From Phycicoccus sp. HDW14 (GTDB lineage: Bacteria > Actinomycetota > Actinomycetes > Actinomycetales > Dermatophilaceae): a DNA stretch of 64,000 nt. Location: positions 3,162,001 to 3,226,000 of the forward strand of contig NZ_CP049935.1 in the NCBI RefSeq assembly GCF_011383005.1, given 5' to 3'. Under the pieces are notes generated by a model that had not been told where the DNA came from, did not search any database, and saw only the letters and a program-made list of their open reading frames with translations. Position numbers and translations under genes: made by a program. Below, piece after piece: positions 47,046-56,392 of the stretch. Position 1 is the stretch's first letter. The number at the start of each line of letters is the position of its first letter.

Positions 47046-48458
47046 GCGCGACGAGCAGCACCACCGCCCAGAGGGCCAGCTCGAGCCAGGGTGCGACCGA
47101 GCGCCGGAAGCCCAGGGTCAGCGACTCGACGGCCGGCGTCATGCCGAGCACGCGTCCCGGCACGTAGGCGAGGGACATGACGAGCAGCCGGCCGGCGGCG
47201 ACGAGGTCGAGCGGGCCCGCGGCCACCGCGGGCAGGGTGGCCCAGACGAGGAGGTCGTACCACGGCAGCGAGTACGGCGCGGCGAGCGAGTAGGCAAGGG
47301 AGAGAACGGCGGTGATCCACAGGACGGTGGCCGCCCAGCGCGGGCGACCGCCCCCGCCGAGGGGTCCGGCCGGCTGACGCGCAGCAGCAGCACCGCGAGG
47401 AGGACCGCGAGCACGGCGGCCGCGACGCTGATGGTCGTGCGGGCGGGGTGCTCGCCCACGGACGCGCGCAGCGCCTCGAGGAGCGGCCGCCACGGCGTCG
47501 CCAGCGAGACGGCCTGCCGCGATCGGGCCAGCTGGTCGTAGACGTGCGTCCCCGCCCAGACGTGGAGCGCGGCGGCTGCGACGACGAAGCCGAGCAGCGT
47601 TGCGCCACACCGCACGAGGGTGCGACGGCTCCCGAGCCGTCCGTCGCCCCGGACCGTCCACCACGCCACGAGCACGGCGAGGAGGGCGACGCCGTAGGTG
47701 ACCTTCGTCGAGGCCGCCGCGGCGACGAGGACGCCGGTGCCGACCGCCCCCAGCGCACCCGCGCGACGGGCCGTGAGCGCCACCGCCGCGACGACGAACG
47801 CCGTGGCCACGACGTCGATGTGTGCTCCGAGGACCCCCACCCCGAGCACGAGCGGGTTGACGGTCCACGCCACGTCGACGCGACCGTGCAGGTGCGCGGG
47901 CAGGGACGCCCGCAGCGCCCACCGCGTGCCGAGCCAGGCGACCACGACGACGAGCTGCCAGACCCACACCTCCTGGCGCAGCGACGGACCGCCCACCCAC
48001 GCAGAGAGGGCGTGCAGCAGGGTGCCGGCCGGCCCGTAGACGCTGGGCTCCTCGGTCCAGGGCGCCTCGACCCGGCTGGTCACGGGGTCGGCGCCCCCGG
48101 CCCAGGTGCTCGGCGAGACGACCCACGGGTCGCCGCCGCCCACGAGGATGCGCCCGTACGCGACGTAGCTGATGTGGTCGGCGGACCCGAACGGCGCCAC
48201 GAGGAGCGCGAGCACCCCGAGGAGCCCCGGCACCCGCCAGCCGCGCAGCGCGGGCGCGCCACGTCGCAGCCCGAGGACCACGGCCGCGGCCCCGACGAGG
48301 TAGCCGGCCCAGAGCACGCCGGTGACGGCCGCGGGCGACAGGGTCAGCGGCAGCAGGGACCCGGGAGCCCAGCCGCGGGGCATCAGGTCGGGCTGGGCGG
48401 CGTTCGGCCGGCTCAGCCCGACGAGGAGCAGCAGACCGACGGCCACGACGAGCAGCAC
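46963..48458 (-). CDS. Polyprenol-phosphate-mannose-dependent mannosyltransferase-like membrane protein (frameshift as sequenced)
   Basis: The protein is about 498 residues with twelve or so helices. Motifs APFGSADHISYVAYGRILVG, GGDPWVVSP, YGPAGTLLHAL and AYSLAAPYSLPWYDL match the MptA/MptB group (GT-C alpha-1,6-mannosyltransferases of lipomannan synthesis). The break at the C5 run 47351-47355 is mended by one base. The 3' end overlaps the convergent gene by 83 bp, so the last 25 residues are doubtful. A GTG at 48458 is the likely start. Confidence 0.82.
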
Positions 48459-48525
48459 GCGGCGGACGACCTCGCCCCGGTCGGGCCCACGACCCGCGTC
48501 CTCCCCCGGCCCCCGGCGGGACGGG

Positions 48526-49268
48526 TCAGCCCCGCTGCCACGGCCGCCAACCGCGCCGGACCAGGGCCAGCCACACGTCGCGGTACTGACCGGCCCGGTG
48601 CAGCTGGCCGCGCCAGTCCGAGCCGCTGACCCGGTGCTGCAGCTCGCACGGCACCTCGAGCACGGTGAGGCCGGCGCGCAGGACGTCGACGGTCAGGGCG
48701 GTCTCGACCCCCCAGCCCCGGGCCAGCGGCGCGGCGGCGTCGTAGGCGGCCGGCGAGAGGCAGCGCATGCCCGAGAGGGGTTGCACCGCACGGAAACCCG
48801 TGAGGGACTCGATGCCCCGGCGGGACAGCCCGACCACCAGCCCCGACCGCCGCCGGCGGTGATCTGCGCCGGGAGGGTCGCGATGGTCATCGCGGCCGAG
48901 CCGTCGAGCACGGCCTCGGTGAGGACCCCGAGGTTGGCCGCCGTCGCCTCGAGGTCGCCGTCGACGAAGAGCAGGGCGGCGCGCCACGCCTCGGAGGGGT
49001 CGGCCACGGCCTCGGCCGCCTCGAGCTCGCGGACCCGCCGGACGCCCGTCTCGAGGGCCGCGGCCTTCCCGCGGTTGCGCTCGTGGCGCACGACCTCGGC
49101 GCCCGCGGCCCGGGCGGCGTCGGCGGTGCCGTCGGAGCTGCCGTCGTCGACGACGACGACCCGGCCGACCGAGGGCAGGGCCGCCACGGCCGCCACCGTC
49201 GCCGCGATGCGCTCCGCCTCGTCCTTGCACGGGACGACGGCGGCCACGCGCGCGGCGAGCGCGCTCAT
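48526..49268 (-). CDS. GT2 family glycosyltransferase (frameshift as sequenced)
   Basis: The protein is about 247 residues. The GT-A fold is evident from AAVVPCKDEAERI, VVVVDDGSSDGTADAA and the DxD-type FVDGDLEAT. The break at the C4 run 48841-48844 is mended to GGGRGLVVGLSRRGIE, followed by LSGMRCLSPAAYD and a membrane-near C-terminus. Polyprenol-phosphate or glucosyl-3-phosphoglycerate-like transfer is possible. Its ATG overlaps the DUF5926 stop and it precedes the MptB-like gene, suggesting a shared glycan task. Confidence 0.87.
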
Positions 49269-50158
49269 CAGCGGAGGGTGACCTGACGGCTCAGCAGTCC
49301 CGAGCGGGCGCGGCGCTCGTCGGCGGTGAGCGCGGTGTCGACCTCGAGGGCCGCCCGGTACCGCTCGCCCCAGGCGGCGAGCTCGTCCTCGTGCGCCGAC
49401 GCCTCGAGCTCGGGGTCGAGGTCCCAGACCGGCACGAGCAGGCCGCAGGTGCGGAAGGCGCCGAGCAGCCGCTGGCCCTCGCCGAGGCCGTCGGTGCCGG
49501 CGGCGTGCAGCCGGGCCAGCGCGTCGGTGGCGGCGTCCTCGTCGTCGGGGAGCACGAGGCGGATGTGGGCCCGCTCGCCGATGCGCACCCAGTAGGCCGA
49601 CGGCAGGGCACTCATCGCGGTGGTCGGCACGACGCTCTCGTTGGCGCGCTCGAGCGAGGCCGCGGCGTCGCCCTCGAGCTCCTGGTCCTCGACCCAGAAG
49701 TCGAAGCCCTCGTGGACGGTGACCTCGAAGCCGGAGTCCTCGGCGAGGACGTCCTGCAGGCGCGGGCTGTCGGCGGTGACCTGCTCGGTGCTGGTGACGG
49801 GGTGGCCCTGCTCGGCGGCGAGCCCGGCGAGCAGCTGGCCGGCGAGGTCGCGCGAGGCGTCACCGCTGGAGTTGCCGGACTGGGTGCCGATGAGGACGGT
49901 GCCGTCGGTGCGGTGCAGCGCGGGCCACGCGAGCGGCAGCACGGTGGCGACGGTGACGGTGGAGGGGGCGCCGTCCGGGACGTGCTCGGGGCGCACGGTG
50001 ACGACGGCGGTCGCGGCGGGCAGGATCTCGCGCATCGCGACCCAGTCGGTCTCGTGCGGGAGGCCGGCGAACGGCCTCGGCTCGAAGGGCGCGGGCTTCG
50101 GCCGCGCGGCCCTCGGGGTGCGGTCGGTGCCGCGCTGACGTCGCGATGCCTTGCCCAT
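49268..50158 (-). CDS. DUF5926 family protein
   Basis: The protein is 296 residues and starts MGKASRRQRG, a strongly basic tip, then PFAGLPHETDWVAMREILPA. This N-terminal pattern defines an actinobacterial DUF5926 protein found in most genomes of the phylum. It is soluble and has no known role. It overlaps the GT2 start by ATGA. Confidence 0.87.
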   Translation of the reverse strand: MGKASRRQRGTDRTPRAARPKPAPFEPRPFAGLPHETDWVAMREILPAATAVVTVRPEHVPDGAPSTVTVATVLPLAWPALHRTDGTVLIGTQSGNSSGDASRDLAGQLLAGLAAEQGHPVTSTEQVTADSPRLQDVLAEDSGFEVTVHEGFDFWVEDQELEGDAAASLERANESVVPTTAMSALPSAYWVRIGERAHIRLVLPDDEDAATDALARLHAAGTDGLGEGQRLLGAFRTCGLLVPVWDLDPELEASAHEDELAAWGERYRAALEVDTALTADERRARSGLLSRQVTLR

Positions 50159-50182
50159 GCGCGCCACCCTAGGGGACGGGGG

Positions 50183-50695
50183 TCAGGTGGCGCGGCGGCG
50201 GCTCGGACCGCCGAGGGTGGCCCACACGACGTTGCCGGTGCGGTCCTCGGTGACGCCCCACTCGTGGGCCATCGACCGGACGATGCGCAGCCCGCGGCCG
50301 CTGGAGAGCCAGACGGTGCGCGGGGCGGGCTTCGGCACGGTGGCGCCGCCGCCGTCGGTGACCTCGACCTCGACGACGTCGCCGCGGATCTTCCAGCGCA
50401 CGCGGATCGTGCCGTCGGAGAGCGGGCGGGCGTGGCGCACCGCGTTGGTCAGCAGCTCGGAGGCGACGATCTCGGCCTCGCCGACGAGGTCCTCGGGCAG
50501 GTCGCGCGCGGAGAGGTCGGTGACGATCTCGTGGCGCACGCGGCCGACCGAGGAGGGGTCGGCGGGGACCCGCACGGTGCAGATGATGCTGTCGGCGCCG
50601 GGCCCGGAGGACTCGCCGACGTCGAGGTCGTCGTCGTCGTCCACGTCCACCGAGAGCGCGCCGGGCTCCGGCGAGGAGGCGTCGTCCGAGGTCAC
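50183..50695 (-). CDS. ATP-binding anti-sigma-factor-type kinase (RsbW-like)
   Basis: The protein is 170 residues. It is a GHKL ATPase domain: N-box VASELLTNAVRHA, G1 box VTDGG, and SGRGLRIVRSMAHEWG. An acidic N-terminal tail (DVDDDDDLD) precedes it. Proteins of this size usually inhibit a sigma factor or phosphorylate an anti-anti-sigma protein. No partner is adjacent; the sigma gene at 51697 is of a different class. Confidence 0.9.
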   Translation of the reverse strand: MTSDDASSPEPGALSVDVDDDDDLDVGESSGPGADSIICTVRVPADPSSVGRVRHEIVTDLSARDLPEDLVGEAEIVASELLTNAVRHARPLSDGTIRVRWKIRGDVVEVEVTDGGGATVPKPAPRTVWLSSGRGLRIVRSMAHEWGVTEDRTGNVVWATLGGPSRRRAT

Positions 50696-50704
50696 GGGGC
50701 CAAA

Positions 50705-51523
50705 CTACCGCGTGGCCCTCATCCGGTCGACGGCCACCCCGGGCCGGTTCGTGATGATGACCTGGACGCCCAGCTCGCGGCACAGGTCCATGTCGGCCTC
50801 GTCGTCGACCGTCCAGACGTAGACCGCGTGGCCCTGGCGGTGGAAGCGCTCGACGACCTTCGGCTTCTTGCGCACGATCCGCACGTCGAGCCCGACGGCC
50901 CCGATGCCCTTGGGCAGGGAGCCGTCGATGGCGATGGCCGGAACGATCCCCTCGACGAGGTGGACGAGCGGGACGGCCGGCGAGAGCTTGTGCACGCGCT
51001 GGAGGGCCCTCGCGGAGAACGACATCACCCGGATGCGCGGGCGCCCGGGCTGGTCGCCGCGGTCGAGGTCGAAGTGGCGCAGCAGCTGGACGAGGGTCTT
51101 CTCGACGTCGTCGCCGTGGCGCGTCGGGTGCTTGGTCTCGATGAGGGTCAGCGTCTCCTCGCCCGTGGCGACGAGGGTGTCGAGCAGCCGGCGCAGGGTC
51201 AGCAGGTGGCCGCGCTCGGGGTCGGCCTCGGGGGTCTCGGACTCACCGGGACCGACCTTCCACGAGGCCCAGTCGAGCTCCTCGAGCCGGGCGAGCTCGA
51301 GGGTGGAGACGACGCCGGCGCCGTTGGAGGTGCGGTTGACCCGTCGGTCGTGGACGCAGACGAGGTGGTGGTCGGCGGTGAGCCGGACGTCGCACTCGAC
51401 GCCGTCCGCGCCGTGCACGAAGGCCTTCCGGTAGGCCCGGAGGGTGTGCTCGGGCTCCTCGTCGCTCGCCCCGCGGTGGGCGACGACCATCGGGCGGACC
51501 ACCGGCCTGGACGGGACGCTCAC
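50705..51523 (-). CDS. Glycerophosphodiester phosphodiesterase
   Basis: The protein is 272 residues from a GTG. The GDPD active-site motifs are VVAHRGASDEEPEHTLRAY (first His and Glu), GVECDVRLTADHHLVCVHD (metal Glu/Asp and general-base His) and LIETKHP. It hydrolyses deacylated phospholipids to glycerol-3-phosphate and an alcohol. It appears cytosolic. It ends 9 bp before the ATPase gene. Confidence 0.94.
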   Translation of the reverse strand: MSVPSRPVVRPMVVAHRGASDEEPEHTLRAYRKAFVHGADGVECDVRLTADHHLVCVHDRRVNRTSNGAGVVSTLELARLEELDWASWKVGPGESETPEADPERGHLLTLRRLLDTLVATGEETLTLIETKHPTRHGDDVEKTLVQLLRHFDLDRGDQPGRPRIRVMSFSARALQRVHKLSPAVPLVHLVEGIVPAIAIDGSLPKGIGAVGLDVRIVRKKPKVVERFHRQGHAVYVWTVDDEADMDLCRELGVQVIITNRPGVAVDRMRATR

Positions 51524-51696
51524 GGCGCACCATCCTGCCGCACCACGGGGGCGTGGCCGACGCCGACCGCGCCAACACGCCGGGTCGGCCGGGGGAAGGC
51601 GACCGTTCGGTCGACGGACGGTCGGCGGACGGGTGGGTGGTGGGGGTCCAGCGAGGGCGGGACTCACGGATCCGGGCGCCCTACCGTTGGACCATC

Positions 51697-52185
51697 GTGA
51701 GCCTCCCGCCCTTCCAGCACCTCGTCGACGCGCACTGGCGCGACGTCGCCCGCCTCGCCCACGGCCTCGTCGGCCCGGTGCACGCCGACGACGTGGCCCA
51801 GCAGGCCTGGACCCAGGCCCTCGCGGCCTACCCGCGGCTCACCCACGCCCGCAACCTGCGCTCGTGGCTCCTGACGATCACCCACCGCTGCGCGATGGAC
51901 CACCACCGCACCGCCCGGCGGACCAGCCCGCACGACGACCCGTCCTCGCTCGCCGGGGCACCCGTCGTCGTGCCGCCGGACCTGCCGGACGGCGACCTGT
52001 GGCGCCGCGTCGCGGCCCTGCCCGAGCGCCAGCGCGACGCCGTCCTGCTGCGGTTCGTCGGCGACCTCGACCACCGGTCGGTCGCGGCGGCGCTCGGCAC
52101 CTCACCCGGGATGAGCCGCCGCCTCGTCAGCGACGCGATGGCCACCCTGCGACTCGACCTCACCGACCCGGAGGACCCCCGATGA
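51697..52185 (+). CDS. Sigma-70 family (ECF-type) RNA polymerase sigma factor
   Basis: The protein is 162 residues from a GTG. Region 2 (HADDVAQQAWTQALAAYP; NLRSWLLTITHRCAMDHHR) and region 4 (LPERQRDAVLLRFVGDLDH; SVAAALGTSPGMSRRLV) are present. There is no C-terminal extension and no anti-sigma gene beside it. Its stop overlaps the ogt start (ATGA), which suggests a dedicated alkylation- or stress-response pair. Confidence 0.9.
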   Translation: MSLPPFQHLVDAHWRDVARLAHGLVGPVHADDVAQQAWTQALAAYPRLTHARNLRSWLLTITHRCAMDHHRTARRTSPHDDPSSLAGAPVVVPPDLPDGDLWRRVAALPERQRDAVLLRFVGDLDHRSVAAALGTSPGMSRRLVSDAMATLRLDLTDPEDPR

Positions 52186-52754
52186 CCGACCCCTTCGCCG
52201 CCTTCGCCCCCACGCTGGCCGGCCCGCCGCGGCTGGAGCCCACCGACGTCTCGTACGTCGTCGACGACACCGTCGTCGGCCGGATGCTCCTCGCCGTCCG
52301 CGACGACGGCCGGGTGCTGGCCACCGCCTACGCACCCGACGCCGAGGCCGAGGACCGCTGGCTGACCCGCATCGCCGGGAGCGTCAGCCCCCGCGTGCTG
52401 CGCCATCCGGCCCCGACCGACGCCGTCCGGCGGGCCCTCGAGGCCTACCTCGCGGGCCGGGCGCGGCGGGTCGAGGTCGAGACCGACCTGGCCCTGGCCT
52501 CGGACTTCCAGCGCGAGGTGCTCACCGGGCTCGCGGCCTCGGTGGGCTACGGCGAGCGCACGACGTACGCGGTGCTGGCCCGCGCGGTGGGCCACCCCGG
52601 GGCGGCCCGGGCGGTCGGCACCGCGCTCGGCCACAACCCGCTGTGCGTCACGCTGCCCTGCCACCGGGTCCTTCCGGCGTCCGGAGGGGTCGGCGGCTAC
52701 GCGGGAGGCCCGGCGGCCAAGGAGCACCTCCTCGCCCTCGAGTCCCGCCCCTGA
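52182..52754 (+). CDS. ogt: Methylated-DNA--protein-cysteine methyltransferase
   Basis: The protein is 190 residues. The acceptor motif is LPCHRVLPASGGVGGYAGG (Cys accepts the alkyl group). It also has the winged-helix part with YGERTTYAVLARAVGHPGAA. It repairs O6-alkylguanine by a suicide reaction. It overlaps the sigma-factor gene, so both are made together. Confidence 0.94.
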   Translation: MTDPFAAFAPTLAGPPRLEPTDVSYVVDDTVVGRMLLAVRDDGRVLATAYAPDAEAEDRWLTRIAGSVSPRVLRHPAPTDAVRRALEAYLAGRARRVEVETDLALASDFQREVLTGLAASVGYGERTTYAVLARAVGHPGAARAVGTALGHNPLCVTLPCHRVLPASGGVGGYAGGPAAKEHLLALESRP

Positions 52755-52767
52755 CCCCCCTGAGCCC

Positions 52768-52835
52768 ACTCATTGCGCAGAACCCACGGTCCGGGCCCCC
52801 GGAGGCTCCCCGGCGGTGGGTTTTGTGCAATGAGT
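52768..52835. terminator. Long inverted repeat between convergent genes
   Basis: A 20-nt arm, ACTCATTGCGCAGAACCCAC, at 52768-52787 pairs with 52816-52835. Two mismatches become G-U pairs in RNA. The 28-nt loop is itself GC-rich (CCGGGCCCCCGG). It lies between the ogt and GMC gene ends, suited to termination on both strands. Confidence 0.75.
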
Positions 52836-52858
52836 CGGGATGGGCGGGGAGCCCGCGC

Positions 52859-54691
52859 TCAGCCGACCACCTGGTGCAAGCGCACCCCGTGGTCGGCCGC
52901 GATGAGCTCGGCGGCCTTCTCGCCGATCATGATCGCCGCGGCGTTGGTGTTGCCGCTGACCACGTTCGGCATGACGCTCGCGTCGGCGACCCGCAGCCCG
53001 GAGACGCCGTGCACCCGCAGCCTCGGGTCGACGACCTCACCCATCCGGCAGGTCGACGTCTCGTGGTAGACGGTGAGCGCGTAGTGGCGGGCCATGTCCT
53101 CGAGCAGCTCGTCGCTGGGCGCCGTGCCGGCCTCGTGGCCGTGGGCCGCCGCCAGGTGCGGCGGGATGACCGGGTCGCCGAGACCGCCGCCGGGCCAGGC
53201 CGCGGCGATCTCGAGCGCGCGACGGATCACCGCGACCATGACGACGACGTCGTGCGGGTCGTCGAAGTAGTTGAGGTCGATGCGCGGGGCCACCGCCGGG
53301 TCGGCGCTCGCGAGGGTGACCGACCCCTCGGAGTGGGGCTGCACGGGGTTGGGCAGGAGCACGACCTGTCCCTTGGTGGGGTCGAGGAACGCGACGGGGT
53401 CCTCGAAGAAGGCCGCGGGCGGCAGGCGGAACACGCCCTCCCAGATGTCCGGGGTGTAGCCGCAGGCCAGGAAGCCGATCTGGGCGTCGTGGGTGTGCTC
53501 GTCACCGAGGCCGGTGGAGTAGAACGCCACCGCGTCGTAGCGCGAGGACGACGCCAGGCCGCGGCCCGTCGTGAACCACTCGCCGAGGCGGCGCTCGGCC
53601 TCGGCCTTGGCCGCCGCGAGCGGCTCGGGGAGGTCGACGTCGTCCGCGGGGTCGGCGGGCAGCGGCCCGGCGGGGGCCCGCAGGGCGTCGGGCCCCAGGG
53701 ACATCGCGATCTCGACCATCGTCTCGCCGATGCCGTCGGCGGCGAACATGATCGGCGTGTGCAGGTGGTCCTTGAGGTGCTGTCCGACATCGGGCAGGTC
53801 GACGACGCACTCCACGCCGACCTCGGCGAGCGCGTCGCGGGCGCCGACCCCCGAGAGCATGAGCACGTGCGGTGACCCGATCGCCCCGGCGCACAGCACG
53901 ACCTCGGTGCCGGCAGAGACCTCGTGCGTCACCCCGTCCTCGGTGCAATAGCGCACCCCGGTGGCGTGCACGGCATCCGCCTGCGCGTCGAGCAGGATGC
54001 GCTCGACGAGGGCGCCCGTGACGACGGTGAGGTTCTCGCGCTCCATCGCCGGCTCGAGGTAGGCGTGGTAGGTCGAGCTCCGCTTGCCGTCTTTGGTGAA
54101 GGTCTGGAACAGGGAGGCGACACCCTGCGGCTCGAGGCGGTCGCGGCCGTTGTAGTCGCCCTGCTTCAGGCCCGTGGCGCCGGCGGCCTCGACGAACTGC
54201 GTGGCCGCCGGGAGCACCGGCTCGCGCACGGAGATCCCCACCGGGCCGTCGGTGCCGTGGGCCTCGAGATCGGGGTGCAGCTCGGTGCTGTGCACGAAGC
54301 CCTCGGCCTTGAGGAAGTAGGGCAGCACCTCGGCGTAGGACCAGCCGGTGGCCCCTCCGGCCGCCCACGCGTCGAAGTCGCCGGGGTGGCCGCGCACGTA
54401 GGCCATGTAGTTGATGCCCGAGCTGCCGCCGAGCATCTTGCCGCGCGGCACCATCATCGAGCCGCCGACGAGGCCCTTGCCCACACCGCCCGGGTCACCG
54501 GTGAACATCCAGTCGGTGCTCGGGTCGTTCTGCAGGTTGGCCACCGCGGCCGGCATGAGCTCGGCCGGTGGAGGCGCGCCCCCGGCCTCCAGCAGGCAGA
54601 CCCGCACCGCGGGGTCCTCGCTCAGCCGGGTGGCGACGACGGCGCCCGCGGACCCCGCCCCCACGATCACGTAGTCGTACGTCGAGCCCAT
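52859..54691 (-). CDS. GMC family oxidoreductase (choline dehydrogenase-like)
   Basis: The protein is 610 residues. FAD site VIVGAGSAGAVVATRL and the GMC signatures GKMLGGSSGINYM and GAIGSPHVLMLSGVG are present. The catalytic His region is YHETSTCRMG and the C-terminus has VSGNTNAAAIMIGEKAA. It oxidises a primary or polyol alcohol using FAD. Choline is possible but no betaine aldehyde dehydrogenase or transporter is adjacent. There is an insertion of about 90 residues in the middle, common in this family. Confidence 0.92.
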   Translation of the reverse strand: MGSTYDYVIVGAGSAGAVVATRLSEDPAVRVCLLEAGGAPPPAELMPAAVANLQNDPSTDWMFTGDPGGVGKGLVGGSMMVPRGKMLGGSSGINYMAYVRGHPGDFDAWAAGGATGWSYAEVLPYFLKAEGFVHSTELHPDLEAHGTDGPVGISVREPVLPAATQFVEAAGATGLKQGDYNGRDRLEPQGVASLFQTFTKDGKRSSTYHAYLEPAMERENLTVVTGALVERILLDAQADAVHATGVRYCTEDGVTHEVSAGTEVVLCAGAIGSPHVLMLSGVGARDALAEVGVECVVDLPDVGQHLKDHLHTPIMFAADGIGETMVEIAMSLGPDALRAPAGPLPADPADDVDLPEPLAAAKAEAERRLGEWFTTGRGLASSSRYDAVAFYSTGLGDEHTHDAQIGFLACGYTPDIWEGVFRLPPAAFFEDPVAFLDPTKGQVVLLPNPVQPHSEGSVTLASADPAVAPRIDLNYFDDPHDVVVMVAVIRRALEIAAAWPGGGLGDPVIPPHLAAAHGHEAGTAPSDELLEDMARHYALTVYHETSTCRMGEVVDPRLRVHGVSGLRVADASVMPNVVSGNTNAAAIMIGEKAAELIAADHGVRLHQVVG

Positions 54692-54820
54692 GGGTCCCAC
54701 CTCGTCGTGGATGCCTCGCCGAGCGGCGCGGCCGGTGCCGCTCACGCAACCACACACCGGGGTCGGCGACAAGAGGTGTCGAGTCCTGTGCCCTGACGAC
54801 CTCCTGGCCGAAGCGCGGGG

Positions 54821-56392
54821 TCAGTGGAAGCCGTGGCGGGCGAGGGGGTGCAGCAGCTCGCGCTCCTCGTAGGCCAGGTGCGACAGGAGGGTGTCGGTGA
54901 GCAGGTCCACGACGTGCCGCAGCCGCTCCAGCGCCCCGGGCTCCTCGGACACCAGCGCGACGAGTGCCCGGTCGACCTCGTCGAGGACGTCGTGGATGAC
55001 CTCGTGCTCCTCCTCGAGGCGGGCGATGACCGGTGCCGCGTCGGGGTCGGTCCAGCGCAGGTGCGGGAAGATCGCCTGGTCCTCGAGCGTGTGGTGCCCG
55101 GTGACGATGCGGCAGTACGACTCGCAGTAGGCGCCGAGCGTCCACTGGTTCTGGCGCATCGTCATCGCGTTGACGGCCGACCGCGCGTCGCCGACGGCCA
55201 GCATGCCGCGGGCCACCTGGTCGACGACGTCGCGCACCTGGGCCAGCTCGGAGCGCAGGTGGTCGTGCACCTCGGCGAGGTGGCGCGGCCCGGCGAGCTG
55301 GGCCGGCGAGTACCCCGCCTGCTCCTGCGCCTCCGGCCCGACCGGGTAGCGCGGGCGCGACGCCTCGTCCCACGGCAGCTCGCCGGTCAGCCGGGTGCCG
55401 TCGTCCGGGGTGGGGACGACGACGGATGACGGCATGGGGCGCGGGTCGGGCTGCGCGGCAGCGGCATCCGCGACGACCACCACCTCGCCGGCCCCACCAC
55501 CACCCGGTGCCCGCCGCTCGCGCTCGACCGCGACGAGCTCGCGCAGCGCCGGACCGACCTCCTGCGCCCACGCCTGCACGACGCCGGGGTCGTCGGTGCC
55601 GAGGACGAAGGTCGACATCCCCTGCTCGAGGGTCAGCGTGGCGAGCTGCTCGGCCCAGTCGGACGGCCGCCCGACGAGCCCGCTGCCCCCGGGCCGTCCC
55701 GGGAAGACGTTGTAGAGCCGGCGGACGTCCTCGGGCGCCCGCCCGGCGGCCACCGCGGCCTCGTCGATCGTCGCGTTCATCGGCCCGAGCGCGTCGGGGT
55801 CGGCGTAGCCCATGCTCGGCAGCCAGCCGTCGGCGAGCCGGCCGGTGACGCGCAGCATCCGCGGCTTGTAGGCGCCCAGCCAGATGCCGACCCGGTGCGC
55901 CGGAGCCGGACCGGCGTGCAGGCCGTGGACGCGGTGGTGCGTGCCGTCGACCCGCACCGTGCCCTCGCCGGCCCACATCGCGCGGAGGACGGCGACGGCC
56001 TCCTCGAGCGCGTCGACCGACTCGCCGGGCGTCAGCCGCGGACCGCCCGCGGCGACGATGGGATCCCAGAAGGCACCGGCGCCCAGCCCGAGCTCGACCC
56101 GTCCACCGCTCAGGAGGTCGAGCGAGGCCACGGCCTGGGCGAGCACCGCGGGCGGGCGCAGCGGCAGGTTGGCGACGTTCGGCGCGACCCGCACCGCCGT
56201 CGTGCGCGCGGCGATGACCGACAGCAGCGTCCAGGCGTCGAGGTGGCGCGCCTGGTACGGGTGGTCCTGCACGGTGACGAGGTCGAGCCCGAGCACGTCG
56301 GCCAGCTGGGCCAGCTCGAGGACCCGGTCGGGGGCGGCGGCGTCCGGCGTCGGGAAGATGCCGAGCTCGACCTCGTGCCCGTAGTCGGTCAC
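54821..56392 (-). CDS. LLM-class flavin monooxygenase fused to a hemerythrin domain
   Basis: The protein is 523 residues, one uninterrupted frame from a GTG. Residues about 1-300 form a luciferase-like TIM barrel (LGIFPTPDAAAPDRVLEL, QDHPYQARH, VAPNVANLPLRPPA, GLGAGAFWDPI), as in F420- or FMN-dependent oxidoreductases. After an Ala/Pro-rich linker, residues about 370-523 are a hemerythrin four-helix bundle with the ligand pattern EVHDH, GHHTLEDQ, EEHEVIHD and HLAYEEREL. All usual His and Glu ligands of the di-iron site are visible. Overlap with the TPR gene is GTGA. O2 or redox coupling between the halves is inference. Confidence 0.9.
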   Translation of the reverse strand: MTDYGHEVELGIFPTPDAAAPDRVLELAQLADVLGLDLVTVQDHPYQARHLDAWTLLSVIAARTTAVRVAPNVANLPLRPPAVLAQAVASLDLLSGGRVELGLGAGAFWDPIVAAGGPRLTPGESVDALEEAVAVLRAMWAGEGTVRVDGTHHRVHGLHAGPAPAHRVGIWLGAYKPRMLRVTGRLADGWLPSMGYADPDALGPMNATIDEAAVAAGRAPEDVRRLYNVFPGRPGGSGLVGRPSDWAEQLATLTLEQGMSTFVLGTDDPGVVQAWAQEVGPALRELVAVERERRAPGGGGAGEVVVVADAAAAQPDPRPMPSSVVVPTPDDGTRLTGELPWDEASRPRYPVGPEAQEQAGYSPAQLAGPRHLAEVHDHLRSELAQVRDVVDQVARGMLAVGDARSAVNAMTMRQNQWTLGAYCESYCRIVTGHHTLEDQAIFPHLRWTDPDAAPVIARLEEEHEVIHDVLDEVDRALVALVSEEPGALERLRHVVDLLTDTLLSHLAYEERELLHPLARHGFH

